A stretch of DNA of 64,000 nt from Ficedula albicollis (GCF_000247815.1 NW_004775928.1:169751-233750), one strand, 5' to 3'. Shown: positions 34,937-49,109, counted from the stretch's first letter. Numbers and translations are program-made. Notes: a model not told the origin generated them from the sequence alone.

Positions 34937-37900
34937 GTTATGATAATTTTAACCTAATAGTTGAGTAAAAGGCCTGTGTTGAATAGCAAAACACTTCTGT
35001 GGTATAAGAGTGATAACAAAATCACAAATACAGTATATGAGAAAAAATGCTCTCATCAGATGAGGAAGATAATATTCACAAACTCCAGATACTTATAAAT
35101 TACTTGAATAATGAGTTGATACGTGATACGAAATCCAGAAAATGAAAACATTCACTTACTCACTATTACCACCAATTCAGAGGATTTATTAAAACTTCCA
35201 GATTTTTAATATTTATGGCAAGTGTCCAGCAAGCCTAAGTAGGGTAAGCCTGGGGGGCTCTTGAGACAAATACAAGTAACAGAAGCTGAACATAAACTGT
35301 ACGTTTTACGTCTTTGAAATCATATTCACACATGACTGTGGTATTTCATCTGCAGACATGCATTTAATGATCACCATGAATGTGCAGTTCTAACATTTAT
35401 TATAAATTTCCTCTGAGTTCTTGTTAAGAAAGCATTAACAAAAGATGTAAAGAAATACTATTTGACTACTATCTTTACAGCAGACAACTCAGTATTTCCA
35501 CATTTTCAACTTCCCATCTTTGTAAAAGTGATGTCTATACTGAGAAAATGAATAATGTTAGAAAAGAGGTAACATTGCATGCCATTTTTTCACCTACTGA
35601 ATATAGAGAATCTGTTCACACAGAAGGCCTGTGAAGTATGAATGAAGTATGAGATGGGACCTGATTAGGACTGAAAAATATCCCTTCTCTGTAGTATCGC
35701 TACTGAACTTGGAATTTCCTGCAATCAGAAAGTGGCTAATAGTTTTTCTGCATGGGTAAAGCTAGAACTACAGGACAAGGTATTTAGAAAATGTAAAGCT
35801 ATCCTTATCAGATCAGAGATACATGAAGGAGAATTTAATATTTGTAATGTTTGTATAGAGATTTATCTCAGAGCCACTTCTTTCATTTATATTATTTCCC
35901 AGTCTAATCTAATATTTGCTTGGAATCTTCCTTGTGTTCAATACTTCTTAGAACTGTAATAAATAATCCAATTCAATTTAGAAAATAATAATGTTCTCCA
36001 AATTCTAATAGTCCTCTGATACAATCTGTCCCAGTTATAGTAACATCTAGTAATTTCCTTTCCTTTTCAATTTCTTCTTCCCAGTTATTTTTTCTTTTCA
36101 ATTTTTTTTTTTTTTTAGAAGAGGTTCTTTTGTTCCAAGGGTTTGTAAGGGGTTGGCAGGCCTTTCTTGAATTCATGGTTTCATCATATTGTTTTCAATT
36201 TCTTTCTGTAGTGTAGTAGATATTACTCCTGAAAAATTATTCATAATCACTCATGGATATTAAGTGCTGCCCAGCACAAACTTTTCATTCATTCATTTAA
36301 AGATATGTTTAATTGACATCCTAGTTGTTTCTTCTTGTTCAATTATCCTATGCAGCACATACAAAAGAGAGCTGTGTGGATTCCTTACTCTTTTCAGGTA
36401 GTAGAGGCAGAAGTTGCATAATTTTTAGCACACAGATCATAGCAGATTCTTAATTAAATAAATGTACCTGTTTCACCCTTCAGAGTTTTTTTGCCAGACT
36501 AAAGTTAGTATACAGTATTTCTCTGAAAACTCCTGAGTCATTCTTACTCTTGTAATGGTTACTTTCTGTCTTAGATACTTTGAAACCCCTGGGGATCAAG
36601 TTTAAAGAAATTGGTCCATCCAAGCTCTGGTTTTTTCTAAGGTTTCACTTACTTTTCATACAAGTTAAGCCCCTTCAACATAGTTTATTGGATTCGTAGT
36701 GAATAAGTATTGATATAAATAACTTGGTATTTTTATAAGTACAATCGCCTCAGGTTGTGGAGAGAAATAAAAGAAGTTGACGTAGTTAATATGAAGGGTT
36801 CATAAAATGCATATTCTAGCCATGTTGTCTAGTTTTCATTTTTTTCTAGTTTTCATCTGTGGTAGTGGTCAATCTCTCAAGCCACTCAGACATGGACTGA
36901 GAACTACCTTAGACCTGTACGTTGGGGAGAGATATCATTCCACGGGGTGGTGTCTCCATGGTTGGTTATAGTTAGAGCTTTTTCAGATGTAGATTTTATG
37001 TTCCATCTTCAGAGAAGGTATTAAATGTCTTGACCCCATGGGAAATGCAACTTAAATGTTTTTTGAAGCAAGGCAAGCTGTATTCTAGCAGTGATGGCTC
37101 ATATGAGCAGACATATTCTTTTATAGACATCTGTTAGGGTTATTTTAGCTATAAACAAACTTCTCTTTCTATGTGTTTGGCTTTTCAAAATTGCCTTGTA
37201 ACATTATGCAGAATGCAGTGTTGCTTCTCAGTTGGCTCTGGACCTTGGCTGACTTTTTACTTTACATACCAAGAATGCCAGGCCATGTGCTTCCAATTTA
37301 TCAGACCTTCCATAGATATTCTCCATTTTGCTTTATTTACCCTCCTTTCTCTGATGTGGATACAGGTATCTAGCTAGCTTTTGTCATTACATACACAACT
37401 TAGGGACTTGTTTCAGGGGTGTGTGTTGCTTGGAAATTTTAGGCCAGTTTCTCCAATTCATATCTTCTGCTTGTGTTGAATGACTAATCAATTCTATAGT
37501 ATAGTGCCTTCTCAGCACAGTGTAAGTAGCAAGTAAATATTAACACAGTTTTCATTAGAGTAGCTTAAGGGAACTTTTTTTACTATAGTAATTACTTTAC
37601 TAAGGATGCTTTTAATTTTAAAGAGGAAAAAAAGCAGCAAAAGTTTCAGCATAAATTGTAAAATAACATAATATTACGAGTCTGTGTGGACCTACACACT
37701 ATGTGTGCAGGTGGACTCTGATCTCTACTGATGTATTTTTTCGACTAGTTAAGATGTTTGGAGGCCAAATAATTCTCTAGAAAAAAATCAAAAAACACGT
37801 CTTTCTTATGGGCTGGATCTTAGAGAGTGTAAGCTCAGCAGAGCTGCTTACCAGGATAGTCACGGACAGCTTAACTTCCTGGCATAATCCTATTCTACAA

Positions 37901-40900
37901 AGTCAAACAATATTTTTCTTTCCTAAACTAAAGCAAATTTTACTTAATCAAAGTAAATTTTATTTAATATTTCTTTTTGCAGTTAAGAGATAATAAGGAG
38001 GTCAGTGATCTGTGCAGCTGAAAAGTTCTTACTCTATTTTGCTGGAGTTTTATGTTCTTTTGCTAGGAGACTTGGTACTGAACTGTAAAATTATTATTAT
38101 GCTAAGGACACTACTGTTAATGAATAATTGGATTATTATTATGATTTAATTTTTATTAAATATATTTTACAATAACAATTATATAGCAATATGAGAAAGA
38201 ACATGTTTTCTAATGTCATAGGAGTGTATCCATTCAAATCATGTACCTAGGCCTTAAGCCAGAGAACGTTTGGTTGTTATCCTCAAATATTAAATGTGCT
38301 TACGTCTCTCATCACAGAACAAATAGAACATTCAGAATCTGGTTGTGACACCTCCATTTTTTGGGGTGTAGAAATATAAATAGGATGTAGTGGTCTAAAA
38401 ACTACCCAAAGTTTAAAAGTTATTTCCAAATATCTCCTCTTCCTCTACAATATTGACTAATCGTAACATAATTTTGCTTTTTGTTCATGGTGCATTAGTG
38501 ATGCATTCATGTGTGCATCAGGCTGAGATGACAAAATAGAAATAATAGTCTAATTTTTCAAAAGACCTAACAGCCTCAGGCCTGCATTTTGAATGCAACT
38601 GCATACTCAGAGTTCTTGTTGCTGCTTTTGATGATGAATCCAAGAGCATGATTGCAGCACCCGAAAAAAGCAGAAATCTCTGAGCTAGCAAAACTAAAAG
38701 TGTTGGAGTGATCTATATTGTTGAGGAACTCACACTTGCTTAGGTCTGGAACCATAAGGCTGTATTTATGTTGGCCTATGCCTAGACAATAATTTATAAA
38801 ACAAAACCAAACCCACAAACAAACAGACAAACACCAGAAAACACAAGACACACCCAAAAATAAGCCATGCCAGAAGTCCCTAGCCTGTACGTACTTAACC
38901 CTCATTTAACTCTCTGTGAGTTACTCATCAGACATATGTGTACATTTCCAAAAATGAGTTTGTGCTGTCAGTAGAACTTTTGCAGAATTAACCTGAAAAA
39001 TTTAAATGCACCTTTAATGCAGTTTTTAAAAAGTTTTCTAAAACCTAATAATTTTGTTCGGCTTGTATTTGGTATTCTAATAAAAAGATGTGAAAACACA
39101 GTGTATCACATCTCTCAATAATTTATCTTCCTTTTCTCTAAAACATTCAAATTATGATCCATAGTCCTCTGAGGCAAAATAAACAGGCCCACAGTTTTAA
39201 ATACTCCTCAGTCTGCTTGCTCTGTAATAATTTAGCTACTCAGAAAATGGAGATTTTTTTAAGCCTGCTCACATGAATATTCTCTTTAGAAAACCTTTGC
39301 TACCACATGACAACCTCAGTGTTGTTGCTGTCCTTTTCTTTACTTCCACCCTTATTTCCAACATATAACTCATAATTTTAACAAAGCATATACCCTGTCG
39401 CAGCTGTAAATTGTCAATATTTCTATTGTAGATCTGCATATACAGCAAAACCCAGTATTTTTGTGTTCATCTTCACTGACATATTTAGAGAAAATTGCAA
39501 GTTTGTGTAGAGTGGCTACTACAACATGATCAGAGAGGAAACATAGCTAGACAAGTGGACAAGTTATAGAAGAATATCTGCTTAAAGGCAGCTTCTCAAT
39601 TTCTCAGAACGTTTCATGACCAAAGAAAGCATAAATGTAGTTACTCTAAAAAGTTGAAGAATTTTGCTGTAGCTCTTGCATCCCAGAGCAGGTGGTAGGA
39701 ATCTCAGTGAGGAAAATGGAGTCCTGCACATGGCTTAGATCTGTCACGTTACCCTACAGTGTACATGATGATGAACAGGAAATCATGTCTGCAGATCCAT
39801 ATGGCCACAATCTGCCAATTACAACGGTTGGTGAATCTAACTAAAGCTTGTTAAAAAGGTGACTGTTTCAAAGCCTGTTGTTGCCCAGTCCTTCTGTGCA
39901 GCGTGAAAACAAAGGCTTACATGTACACCATGGCATTAAAACTATCATCTCCATGGAAGGAATGAGAATTGGTCTTACATAAGGTCTTCTCCTTATATAG
40001 AGCTCTCTCTGGGTATACCTTTGACAAACTCATGATTATAAAATGGATTAAAATCAGTCATTATACACAGAACACAACTCTAATTCATTAGGGTTGATGG
40101 GATACTTAACAGAAAGTACTAACCTTTTCCTAAGGTGTCTAGGTAACTTGGTATCTGTTTCGTTAGCAACATTCCCGGCTCTGAATTTATTTAGATTAGT
40201 GAATCTGCTCTTGGTTATTTCGTGCTAAATCTTTTATGCACAAGTCTCAACTGGATGCTCTAATATAAAAACGCAGTGCTGCTTTAATTTGGGAATTCAG
40301 AGGGCTTAACTTAAACATTGGAAATATATATTCCAGACAGCCAGAATGATGAAAAATAAGGTATCACTGAACACGAAAATGTTTAAACAAGGATTGACTA
40401 TTTAAAATATTGCTGAATTTTGTTTTAGCGACTCAGTTGTGGGCTTATATAAAAAATTCAGTGAGAGTTGCAGTTACAAACACAAAGAACAAGCCCTCAA
40501 GCCTTAACCTTCTACAAATGGTCATTTGAAATATGAGTATCTTTTTCAAAGAACTGATGAAACTTGAGTTATTTTAATACTTAGAAATTATGGAGAAGGA
40601 AAGAAGGAACTTTCTATGTCATTAGATTATCATTTAAATGTGCAGTGTTTGACTTCTTTCTTCTACCCATCACCCTTCTCAGCTCTGTTTTGGAAACACT
40701 GTTACTTGTGGACTTTTGCCCAGAGCCTCTCATTTAAACCTATAGCAAGTGAAAAAGAGTTTTGGAAATATTCACTGCACATCAAATTATACTCTGATCC
40801 TTATCATTCTTTTTGAAAATGCTTCTGCTTTCTGAATCCATTGCAGGACTCTTTTGTGCTGTGTACAGACAGTCAGGTTTTGCCTGGAGTTCTGTTTTTG

Positions 40901-41226
40901 GGCTAACAAATGTCATGCTGCAGCAGAGATCTAATCTCATGGAAATGCAAAGAGCATCAATGAATTCTCGTTATGTTGCTCTCTTGAATGGTGGGACATA
41001 GAACCCACGACTTCCAGTTTTAGGTTCACAAGTCTATTTACTGGAGAAGGGAGCTGCAGGAATCCAATATGTGTGCTGTAAATTTGAAACAAACAATCAA
41101 CAATTGATGAGACACCAGCTGACAAAAAATGATTTTGGAGATTTACATAACAAAATGAATTACACAAAACATCTCTGGTCTTTAAATGAACACAAAAACA
41201 GATCTCCACTGGCATATGTAGAAACA

Positions 41227-41316
41227 CTAGTTTCTGGTTGAAACTAGTTTCTGGTTGAGTTAAACTATTTGAGTTGTACTCAAATAACTTGAAAATATTT
41301 GATTTTCAAATATTTT
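41227..41316. repeat. cluster: direct repeat plus two hairpins
   Basis: ACTAGTTTCTGGTTGA is repeated directly. It is followed by the hairpin TATTTGAGT-TGT-ACTCAAATA (41266-41286) and by AAAATATTTGA-TTT-TCAAATATTTT (41292-41316). Origin unknown. Confidence 0.8.
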
Positions 41317-41629
41317 ATTTTATAGTCCTCTGAAGTAGGAAAGTGGTAACAACTTTTTCATCTTGTGAGGAGTGAAATGGAGAAAACAAGAAGAGTTCTG
41401 CTTCCACATAATTGCAGACTCTTGATGCAGTGAGAAAAATGGAGAAAGCAATGTTCTAATAACAAGTTGAGTGCATACAACTTGGGTTAAAACAGTTCAA
41501 TGCCCTGCCGCTTGAATATTGCTGGATCTGAGTTGGCAGGTTCTACAATACTTGGAGGAGAAAAAGAGCTGGTATCTTTCAGCCATTACTAGCCCCAAAA
41601 ACTAGCCCAAATTGTTTATTTTATCTGCC

Positions 41630-41650
41630 TTGATACTGTGACAGTATCAA
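41630..41650. repeat. 9-base perfect hairpin
   Basis: TTGATACTG, loop TGA, CAGTATCAA. Confidence 0.75.
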
Positions 41651-44600
41651 AAACCTTGCTATTACTGTGTTCATGTGTGCATTATAAAAATGTAGTTCCT
41701 TTAATAAACTGTTAGAAAAACATACAGAATATCACTAGGATATGATTGCTGTTGTCATTACAATGCTTTTTCTGTTATTCTTTACGGAAGACAAACAATT
41801 TAGTACTCAACTTTCTCAGGGAAGGAAGCCAAATTAATTACTGAGTAACTACTGATCAATCAGTTCAAATGCTAAGAAATGACTGAAACAGATATGATCC
41901 ATGATGCACTCACTTATTTTTGTAATTTTTACAGGTTTGTTTTTTGTAGCCCTTTTAAACCATTTCCAAGTTTCATTGAGTAGTCACCGTTTATTCTCTT
42001 CACCATTCCAGATTCATCTTTGTAAACCCAACAGGAAATCCCTATTAATTAAGAATAAAAAATAAAGAAAAAAGCAAATACTCAAATAATCAGCTGTTTA
42101 TGACCAGTACCAGATTACAGTAGCATGCTTTCAAAATCAAATTGAAGGAGAGGAAGGAGCAATTCATGAAGTAGGTAGTAAATCTAACTGACAGAAGATA
42201 AACTTCTCCAACATTGAGGCAATGAAAGTGGTGTTGATCTATATAGCTACAGATGTGGCTCCAGGGTGCAATCTGTCCAGCTGTTCAATATCAGTGCTGC
42301 CACATGGACACTGCAACAGGGAAGATAAATAATAAACCTCTTAGTTAAACAGATAAATACAATTGCCAGCTGCTAATTTTCACACCAAAAGCCTGCTGGT
42401 TTCTGTTGTTAGGGAAAGGGAGTACTTTTGTTAGGTATCTGATGAACACAAATAGAGGAAGTAGGAAGACCTCCTTGTTAACTGTCTTTGTAAGTGAGGA
42501 AAGATTTCAGAAGAATTTCATCTTCTAGCTTGCAGTTGGTTATGCCAAAGAATACCCTAAAAACCTGGCTGTGCAGAGAATTCAGATAGAAGTTTGAAGT
42601 TTAACTCCACTGAAAACAAACTTAAAGAAAGCTGTATGATTGTATGATTTATGCTTTATGAGCCTGGCAGAACCTCAAGTGCTAGTCCACCAAATCCAGG
42701 ACACCAAAGGAAATAAGTCAATTGTCTTTCCTCCATGGTTAACCTAGAGGAAGTCAGTACAAGGATCTCGATTACAAACCTAAAGCATGTGAAAGATTCA
42801 CATGGAAGCAGTTCATTTTGGTAGATATGTGATTATTAGTGAACAGATGAGTAATTATCAAAGCTGTTGCGGGCTGCCTCCTGGGGTATCTTAAAAATTT
42901 ATATGGCTGAAATAATTTCAAAATGCATTTCTGGAGACTGTTGTTCCATGTAGCTCTGCTGCAGAATCATAGAAGTCTTAAATCCAGTCATTAAAACTTG
43001 GATTAATTGATGTAAATCTAATCTCAAAAACCAACCATGAAAATATTTTGCCATTTTCTCTTTGTACCTCTTATTGAAGAAAGGAAGAATAAAGCTTTCA
43101 TATTTTTAAGGAATTTATTGTGCTTAAAAAAATTTTGCTTTCTGTGGTTCAGAAAAAACCACTGAAAATCTTGCTTTACTGGTTTAGAGGAAATCACATT
43201 TGATGGATTACTGAGGTTCATCTAAATAATGTTTCCCCCTTAATTTTGTCTTAGAGCAAGAGATTGAAAAGCTCCCAGTGTAAACTTACCTAGAATGAGT
43301 GTGGGCTTTAAAAATTGAATAATAAAATGCAATCCTCTGGCAGGCAGGTGAAAGGATACTGCCTGCAGTACTGTGTTTTCTGATGCCATCCAGTGCGATA
43401 ATGAATCCATGTCTATGGAAATTGATTCATTAATATTTCATTGAGTCAGCTTTCAGTACAATTCATGAACTGCCGCTAGAAATTCAATAAGTGAATTCAA
43501 TGAGATGCAGAGCTTAACAAATCTGGAGCAAAAAGTAAAAATACTATGAGTTGGTAATTACCAGAGGAATTTGCTGTGTGAAGTGAATCTTGGCAGCAGC
43601 ATTTTATGTGTCATTTTATCTTCAGAAAAGCCTAAACAAAACAGCTACAAATGTGCACACATGTGGACTGAGAGAGTGATACTAAAGAACTGTTGAACTG
43701 GATAGGGTTCTGTTTAAAAAAAAAAAAAATTAAAAAAATTACTTCTTAAGGTTTTTGCTTGTTTGAAATATAAGACTGGGCTGAATTTGTGTTTTTCAGT
43801 GGTAACTGTAACTTTATAGTCGTCTCTTGCTACATAATCCTTCATCCTTGGCAGGTGTGCTGCAGAGCCCAATGCACACATTGTGACACAAACTTCACTT
43901 TTCTATCTCCATTGCAAAGTCTGTGGGAAGGACGCTTTACGCAGCAGCATACAATGAAGCTTGTTATTTTGCTACATTTTGTTCAATTGGAGGATGTGGG
44001 ACAGATGTGAACATTTAAGCCACCTTGGAAGAATGGATAACCATTGAACATGGTACATAGCAGAGGTTTTGGGTTATTGCGTGCCAATAGCTCAACTCAC
44101 CATGCAGAATTGGCATCAAAGGGACTGATTAGGAAAAGAGATTCAAATTACCTTGTCGACTAAGTAATTGGTCTTTGAGTGTTCCTAAAAGGGGATTGAT
44201 AAATAATTTTATTTTCGTTTTGTATCAGTGTCTCCAAGACCATGTCTGACTAACATATATTGATGTCTTTTAATTAAACCATGCTTGATATGCTTATGCT
44301 GCAGTGGTGCACACTGAGTTGCATGCTAGACATTCCAGATAAAGTAATTATGCTATTTGTCACTGTCATGATTAATGTGTGACAGCTGTTATGACAGCTG
44401 TGCCACTGTTTTGTCACAACACTATGTTCATCCATAACAAAATTAGGTGTCTCATTCGAAGGTATGCAGTTGCTACTATTTTCCTTAGAAGTAAACAATG
44501 AAGAAAACTGTGAAGGAATATTATATGAACTCTGTGACAAATAAGAGAAATGACATCTCTTTTTTTTCCTTAAATGATACTTGCCTGCTTTGGAAAGTCA

Positions 44601-46220
44601 GATAGCTCACCTTTTGCAAACAGAGCCAATCCACAACTAATCTAACAAACAAGGCCCTTCTATGTAGAAGGATTGCTTCATAATTTGAATTTAACTTTTC
44701 AGGCAGGGCTTTAGATGTTATCTAAATTACCATTGGCTGTAACAGTCGGGAATGGGGGGGTTTGGGAAATTTGGAAGAAAGAGCAAAAGTTGTAAATAAC
44801 AGGGCTGGGGAGGCACATCATCTTCTCCTTTAGCAGCCAGTCCAGTAAAGCAAAACAAATAACCTCCTCTGACACATGCTCTGATTGCTTTAAACTAATT
44901 GGAGTCAAACACCAAACTGTATTTTAAACCATCTAATTAAATACTGTTACTAGTATTACCTAATATTGTTTCTTATGAATCACTGGAACCAGATTGTAAC
45001 AATTAAAGAAAGTGATGTGAAGAGACAGATGGTTAAAAGAAAGCATTGTTTCATTATCCTATAAGTTTTGCTGACGTGCCTATTGTGCACGCTGTTTAAG
45101 TACAGAAAAATATACTTTGGCTTCTGTTCTCTTTCACTGAGAAACTGTGAAACATGACTCTTAGAGCAGGAAAGCGTGCATTTTGCTGAAAATGAAGGTT
45201 TGCATTAGAGATAACATATCTATTTAAATGTAAGAAAGGTTATTTCTTTTTCTTATAAACTCAATTGGAAATTATAAATATGTTTTAATTGTATCCCGTT
45301 TTCTCCACAACTTAATTTGGATGAGATGTCCATGGTGCATTTCACTGCTCTAAGCTGCTCTCAGATGAAAAAGAGTAGCCATGCTGTTAATTGTATTTTA
45401 TCCCACTACTAGACATTTTATGCATAGCTACACTACATTTTATGTCAAATGTCACAAGCACTGTGTAGTGCTTTTTGCAGCTCAGTACTTACATCTGAAC
45501 CAAGTGGACTCTGGAATTATCTGCAAAAATGCATCTTTGTTCCTAATTGGTGAGAGAAGATGCAACAGGGAATTTCTAATTCAGTTTAAAAAATTATTTA
45601 CTACAAAGACAGATTTTCTTTCCAGTGATAATTTTGGTTAATAATTAATTAAGATTATGGAAAGAAACAGGCTTTTTGTCTGTTGGAAATAAAGAATGCC
45701 ATAAGTGAATATTATGCCATAGGTGCACCTATTTATGTGTTGAATTAATGTCTTAATATAATTGCATAAATCTAAGCTAGATGAGAATTAAAATCTCTGA
45801 GTTTTAAATACTTTTCCATTACTTGGAAATGCATGTGAGATCACTGTATTTATGCCACTGGTCATAAACACACAGAGCATAAGGGATACATAGATTAAAA
45901 AATTTTCTTACAAAATTAAACTACTGTCCTAGGTTCATCTACTCTGTGTTCTAGTATTTTTAAAAGGCTACATATATAAATTCCTATAACAAAAGACAGT
46001 CGTTGCAGTATTTGCATAGCAAGTTGTGTTCGTTTCACCTGCTAGGGGAATGGGGTGGATTCGCCTCAGGGAAAGCTCCATGAGGCTGGGGAGTGGGAGG
46101 GACTCTCCTGTCTCTGGGAGCTTCCCCTGTGAGCTGCTGGAACCAATCAGAGAGGTGATTTGGTGATGGACAGCTCGGGAAACCAATGAAAGGTTATCTC
46201 GCTTTCACAAATCACAGTGG

Positions 46221-46596
46221 ATCAAGTTACCTGCTCTCTTTTTCGGATTGCGGCCTCGGGAGGTGCGGGGGTCTCTGGCTGGGGCCCGGCCCCGCTCCAG
46301 GCTCGGGCCCAGCCCAGCACCCCGGCCCCGGCTTGGTGGGGAGCCCGGCCCGGCCGCATGGTCCCGGCCCCCGGCCCCCGACCGCATGGCTCCGGGCTGG
46401 CCCGGCCCATCAAGTTACCTTCTCTCTTTTTCGGATTGCGGCCTCGGGAGGTGCGGGGGTCTCTGGCTGGGGCCCGGCCCCGCTCCAGGCTCGGGCCCAG
46501 CCCAGCACCCCGGCCCCGGCTTGGTGGGGAGCCCGGCCCGGCCGCATGGTCCCGGCCCCCGGCCCCCGACCGCATGGCTCCGGGCTGGCCCGGCCC
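46221..46596 (+). repeat. 188-base GC-rich tandem duplication
   Basis: Copies at 46221-46408 and 46409-46596 start ATCAAGTTACCT(G/T)CTCTCTT and are identical apart from about one base. Composition is over 75% G+C with many CCCGGCCC motifs. Confidence 0.93.
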
Positions 46597-47415
46597 TGGC
46601 CTGGTGGCCCCTGGCACCGCATGGCCCCAGCACTGGCCCGTGGCAGAAGAGGCCTCCAGCTGCACGATCTGGATACAATTTTAATTTCTTAATGCCTGGA
46701 TAAGATTTTCCATCTCCTGAGCTCCCCTGAATGAGAAGAAATAAAGCATTTTGAAATTTGATAAAACTAAAATTTCCTGGTTATTTTTTTCCAAAAGGTA
46801 AAGAAAATTTATAGGGTTCAAGTGTACACTATATTTCAATTTTAAAATGTAGTCTTTTGTATGTGACTGATGCTTACTGATATGAGCAAAGATGATGTTC
46901 TGTAGCCCAGTGCTGACTAGACTACAACAAGAACACTGAAAGTCACAAGTGCTATGAAATATTCATCAGACACTCCAAGGGTTGTTTAGGTAGCTGAAAA
47001 CCTTTTTTTGTGGGCTAAGGGGACGGTGACTACACTAAAATTCCTTTAAACTTGAGGAGGTTTGGATGCTTGAGTAGAAGACTTTTTGCCTTGGGGAAAT
47101 GACCTCTCTCTGTTTTGGGACTGGAATATGAACAGAAGGCTGCCCATTCATAAATCCTCTCTCCTGCAGAAGGGTCTTAGCTTTGCTCCTTGTGCCCTCC
47201 AGTGGCTGTGTGCTGCAGACCTGTCCCTTCACATCCCTGCCAGCTTTGGGCAGCTTTTCTCCACCTCCCACAGTGCAGCTCCCTTTTGTCGGTGGGAACC
47301 AGAGGACACCGCCCTGCATTTCTATCCAGTTCACACGAGGCTAAAAAAATGCCTCATTCTCCAGCAAGAGGTGGGGATGAGCACCTCAGATGGTCCAGCT
47401 GAGGTCCCGTCTAAG

Positions 47416-47655
47416 TAGATAACTGACTGAAGTGTTGTTGGTAAGAAATGTGGAATGAAGGGAGGAGGGAATAATCTAGGAATCTTATTCTGAATTCTTT
47501 TTTTTTTGTGTGTGTGTTATTAATACATTTCTTCTTAGATAACTGACTGAAGTGTTGTTGGTAAGAAATGTGGAATGAAGGGAGGAGGGAATAATCTAGG
47601 AATCTTATTCTGAATTCTTTTTTTTTTGTGTGTGTGTTATTAATAAATTTCTTCT
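47416..47655 (+). repeat. 120-base tandem duplication
   Basis: Copies at 47416-47535 and 47536-47655 begin TAGATAACTGACTGAAGTGT and differ at very few bases. Each holds a T run followed by GTGTGTGTG. Confidence 0.93.
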
Positions 47656-47715
47656 TGTACCATTTTAAGTTTGTGAGCCTGCCTTGTCTCTACTCCTGGG
47701 TCCTGCCTCTAAAAG

Positions 47716-48839
47716 AAATTAAATATATTAAAATGGGCAAAACCCAAGTCACATCGTGGCACAAGTGGTAAGTAAGAGGCATATGCAATCTTCATATGAA
47801 GATATATATGTAATTTATAGTTCTACTTCTTCTTAGGCCTTCTCTAGGGATAAATTTATTTCTTCATCCTCTCAACATTAATTGTAACTGCAGCCAGGAA
47901 GATACTGTTCTGATGAGCATCAGTCTGGAAAATCCAGTATTTTAGATTAACATAATTTAAAACTAAAATTCATCCCCTTTCCCATTTTTCTGTAGCAAAG
48001 AAAGCTTCCTAAGATATTCAGTAATATTCAAAAATGTAGAATTCTCCTTGAGAGAAAACTCTTTTCCTAATAGAAAAATACAACTCTAAATAACAAAAAC
48101 ACCCTCAAATGAAGCCAGGCCAAGCATGAACTTTAATGAGAGCAGTAACTACACTTTATTTTTTTTTACACAATGAAGAGATTATTTTTTTAAAGTTTTC
48201 TACCTCTGACTCATTAAAGGAAATGTTTTTTCCCTTTAGTTTTCCATTAATTCTTTCTCCTATATTTTCCTCTAAGTCTTGGAAATTGGAAATTAATTTT
48301 TACCTAAGCATTTTCAACTCTCCAAAAAGATCTACTGGAAAGATGATCGTGATCAACCCTCTTCCAAAAATTTGTTCAAAACTATTGCTTGTTCAAACTA
48401 TGATCATTACTGTAGGAATTGCTATAGACATGTGCACCATCACATATGTAGGAACAAAGAATTTTTATTGCAGACTGTTGCAGAGGTTTCCATGCATATG
48501 AAGGGACTTTGAAGCCTTCATTGTTAATTGCTGCTTACAGCCAACCTACCAGTGTGATCCTAGCACAAAGGCAGAAGGATAGATACAGGCATATGAGGTT
48601 CAAGGAGGTAACGTATTTGCATAAGATGGGTCAACAGTTGAAGAACAGAACCCATTTCTAGTGACATTTGTCAGTAACATTTTTCATTTATGTTTAAACA
48701 ATGTTGTCACAAGTGCGTGCTACAAGTTTACAGATCCAGCTTTCCGCTGACATTTGTGACTGAGCCATTTCAAATGTTTGAATGTATTCTGAATCATTCT
48801 GTTATTATGTGTGCACACTGAATATAATGTCTTACTTAC
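47716..48839. other. noncoding DNA
   Basis: No gene seen. AT-rich. Confidence 0.6.
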
Positions 48840-49086
48840 CCTTAGGGTGAAGTGGAACAGAAGGTGCAGCATCAGCAGGCAGAACTCTCTGAACACCCAG
48901 CCTGACAGTGTCAGGATTGCTGTCTGGGTCTGACAAAGAGGAAACAGATTTCACTGCAGTAGGACCAACGTATTGATTTCTACAAGCATTGGCAGGACTC
49001 CTCCTGCGTGTGGTGTGATTACTTTCTAACTTACACCGTTGTCTGCGTTTTGTGTATACCCCAAAAAGAAAATAAAAAAGTACCAC
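48840..49086 (-). CDS. candidate internal exon of an unidentified gene
   Basis: A minus-strand frame of about 82 codons without stop ends exactly at a strong splice donor (AAGG|GTAAGT, intron starting at 48839). It reads a hydrophobic stretch (LFYFLFGVY), then a basic segment (TKRRQR), then a Ser/Pro/Asp-rich part (SSLSDPDSNPDTVRLGVQ). An acceptor could be at CTCTCTGAAAAG (about 49088) or at ACAAAACGCAG near 49048; neither is strong. I do not recognise the family. It may be an exon of a gene on the opposite strand, or chance. Confidence 0.25.
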
Positions 49087-49109
49087 TTTTCAGAGAGAAG
49101 CCATCTCTG

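Larger units (their letters stand above)
32601..46020. other. long noncoding stretch
   Basis: No exon with splice sites and family similarity was found. It contains the small hairpins listed below, a T run near 36103-36116 and an A-rich run near 43715-43735. The 109-codon minus frame at 38576-38905 depends on an A/C-rich low-complexity stretch and is not a gene. Some parts (43.4-44.6 kb) look less random than background and could be conserved noncoding DNA, which I cannot test. Confidence 0.55.
46060..47715 (+). repeat. LTR-like element, GC-rich and internally duplicated
   Basis: Two CCAAT boxes (ACCAATCAGA near 46141 and AACCAATGAAAG near 46181) precede a very GC- and CpG-rich block. Downstream are AATAAAGC near 46740 and, at 47640, TTATTAATAAATTTCTTCTTG followed by a T-rich U5-like end. 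Promoter boxes, GC-rich centre and polyadenylation signals in this order suggest a bird retroviral LTR or two adjoining pieces. Ends and target duplications were not found. A CpG-island promoter of a host gene is the alternative. Confidence 0.35.

Noticed and set aside
38576..38905. 109-codon minus-strand frame with Cys/Trp/Phe-rich part
   Set aside because: The hydrophobic part is the translation of an A/C-rich low-complexity stretch; no splice sites or family match.
46186..46703. Several frames of 147-168 codons on both strands
   Set aside because: Open in many frames at once because the block is GC-rich and lacks stops; the repeated peptide reflects the 188-base duplication.
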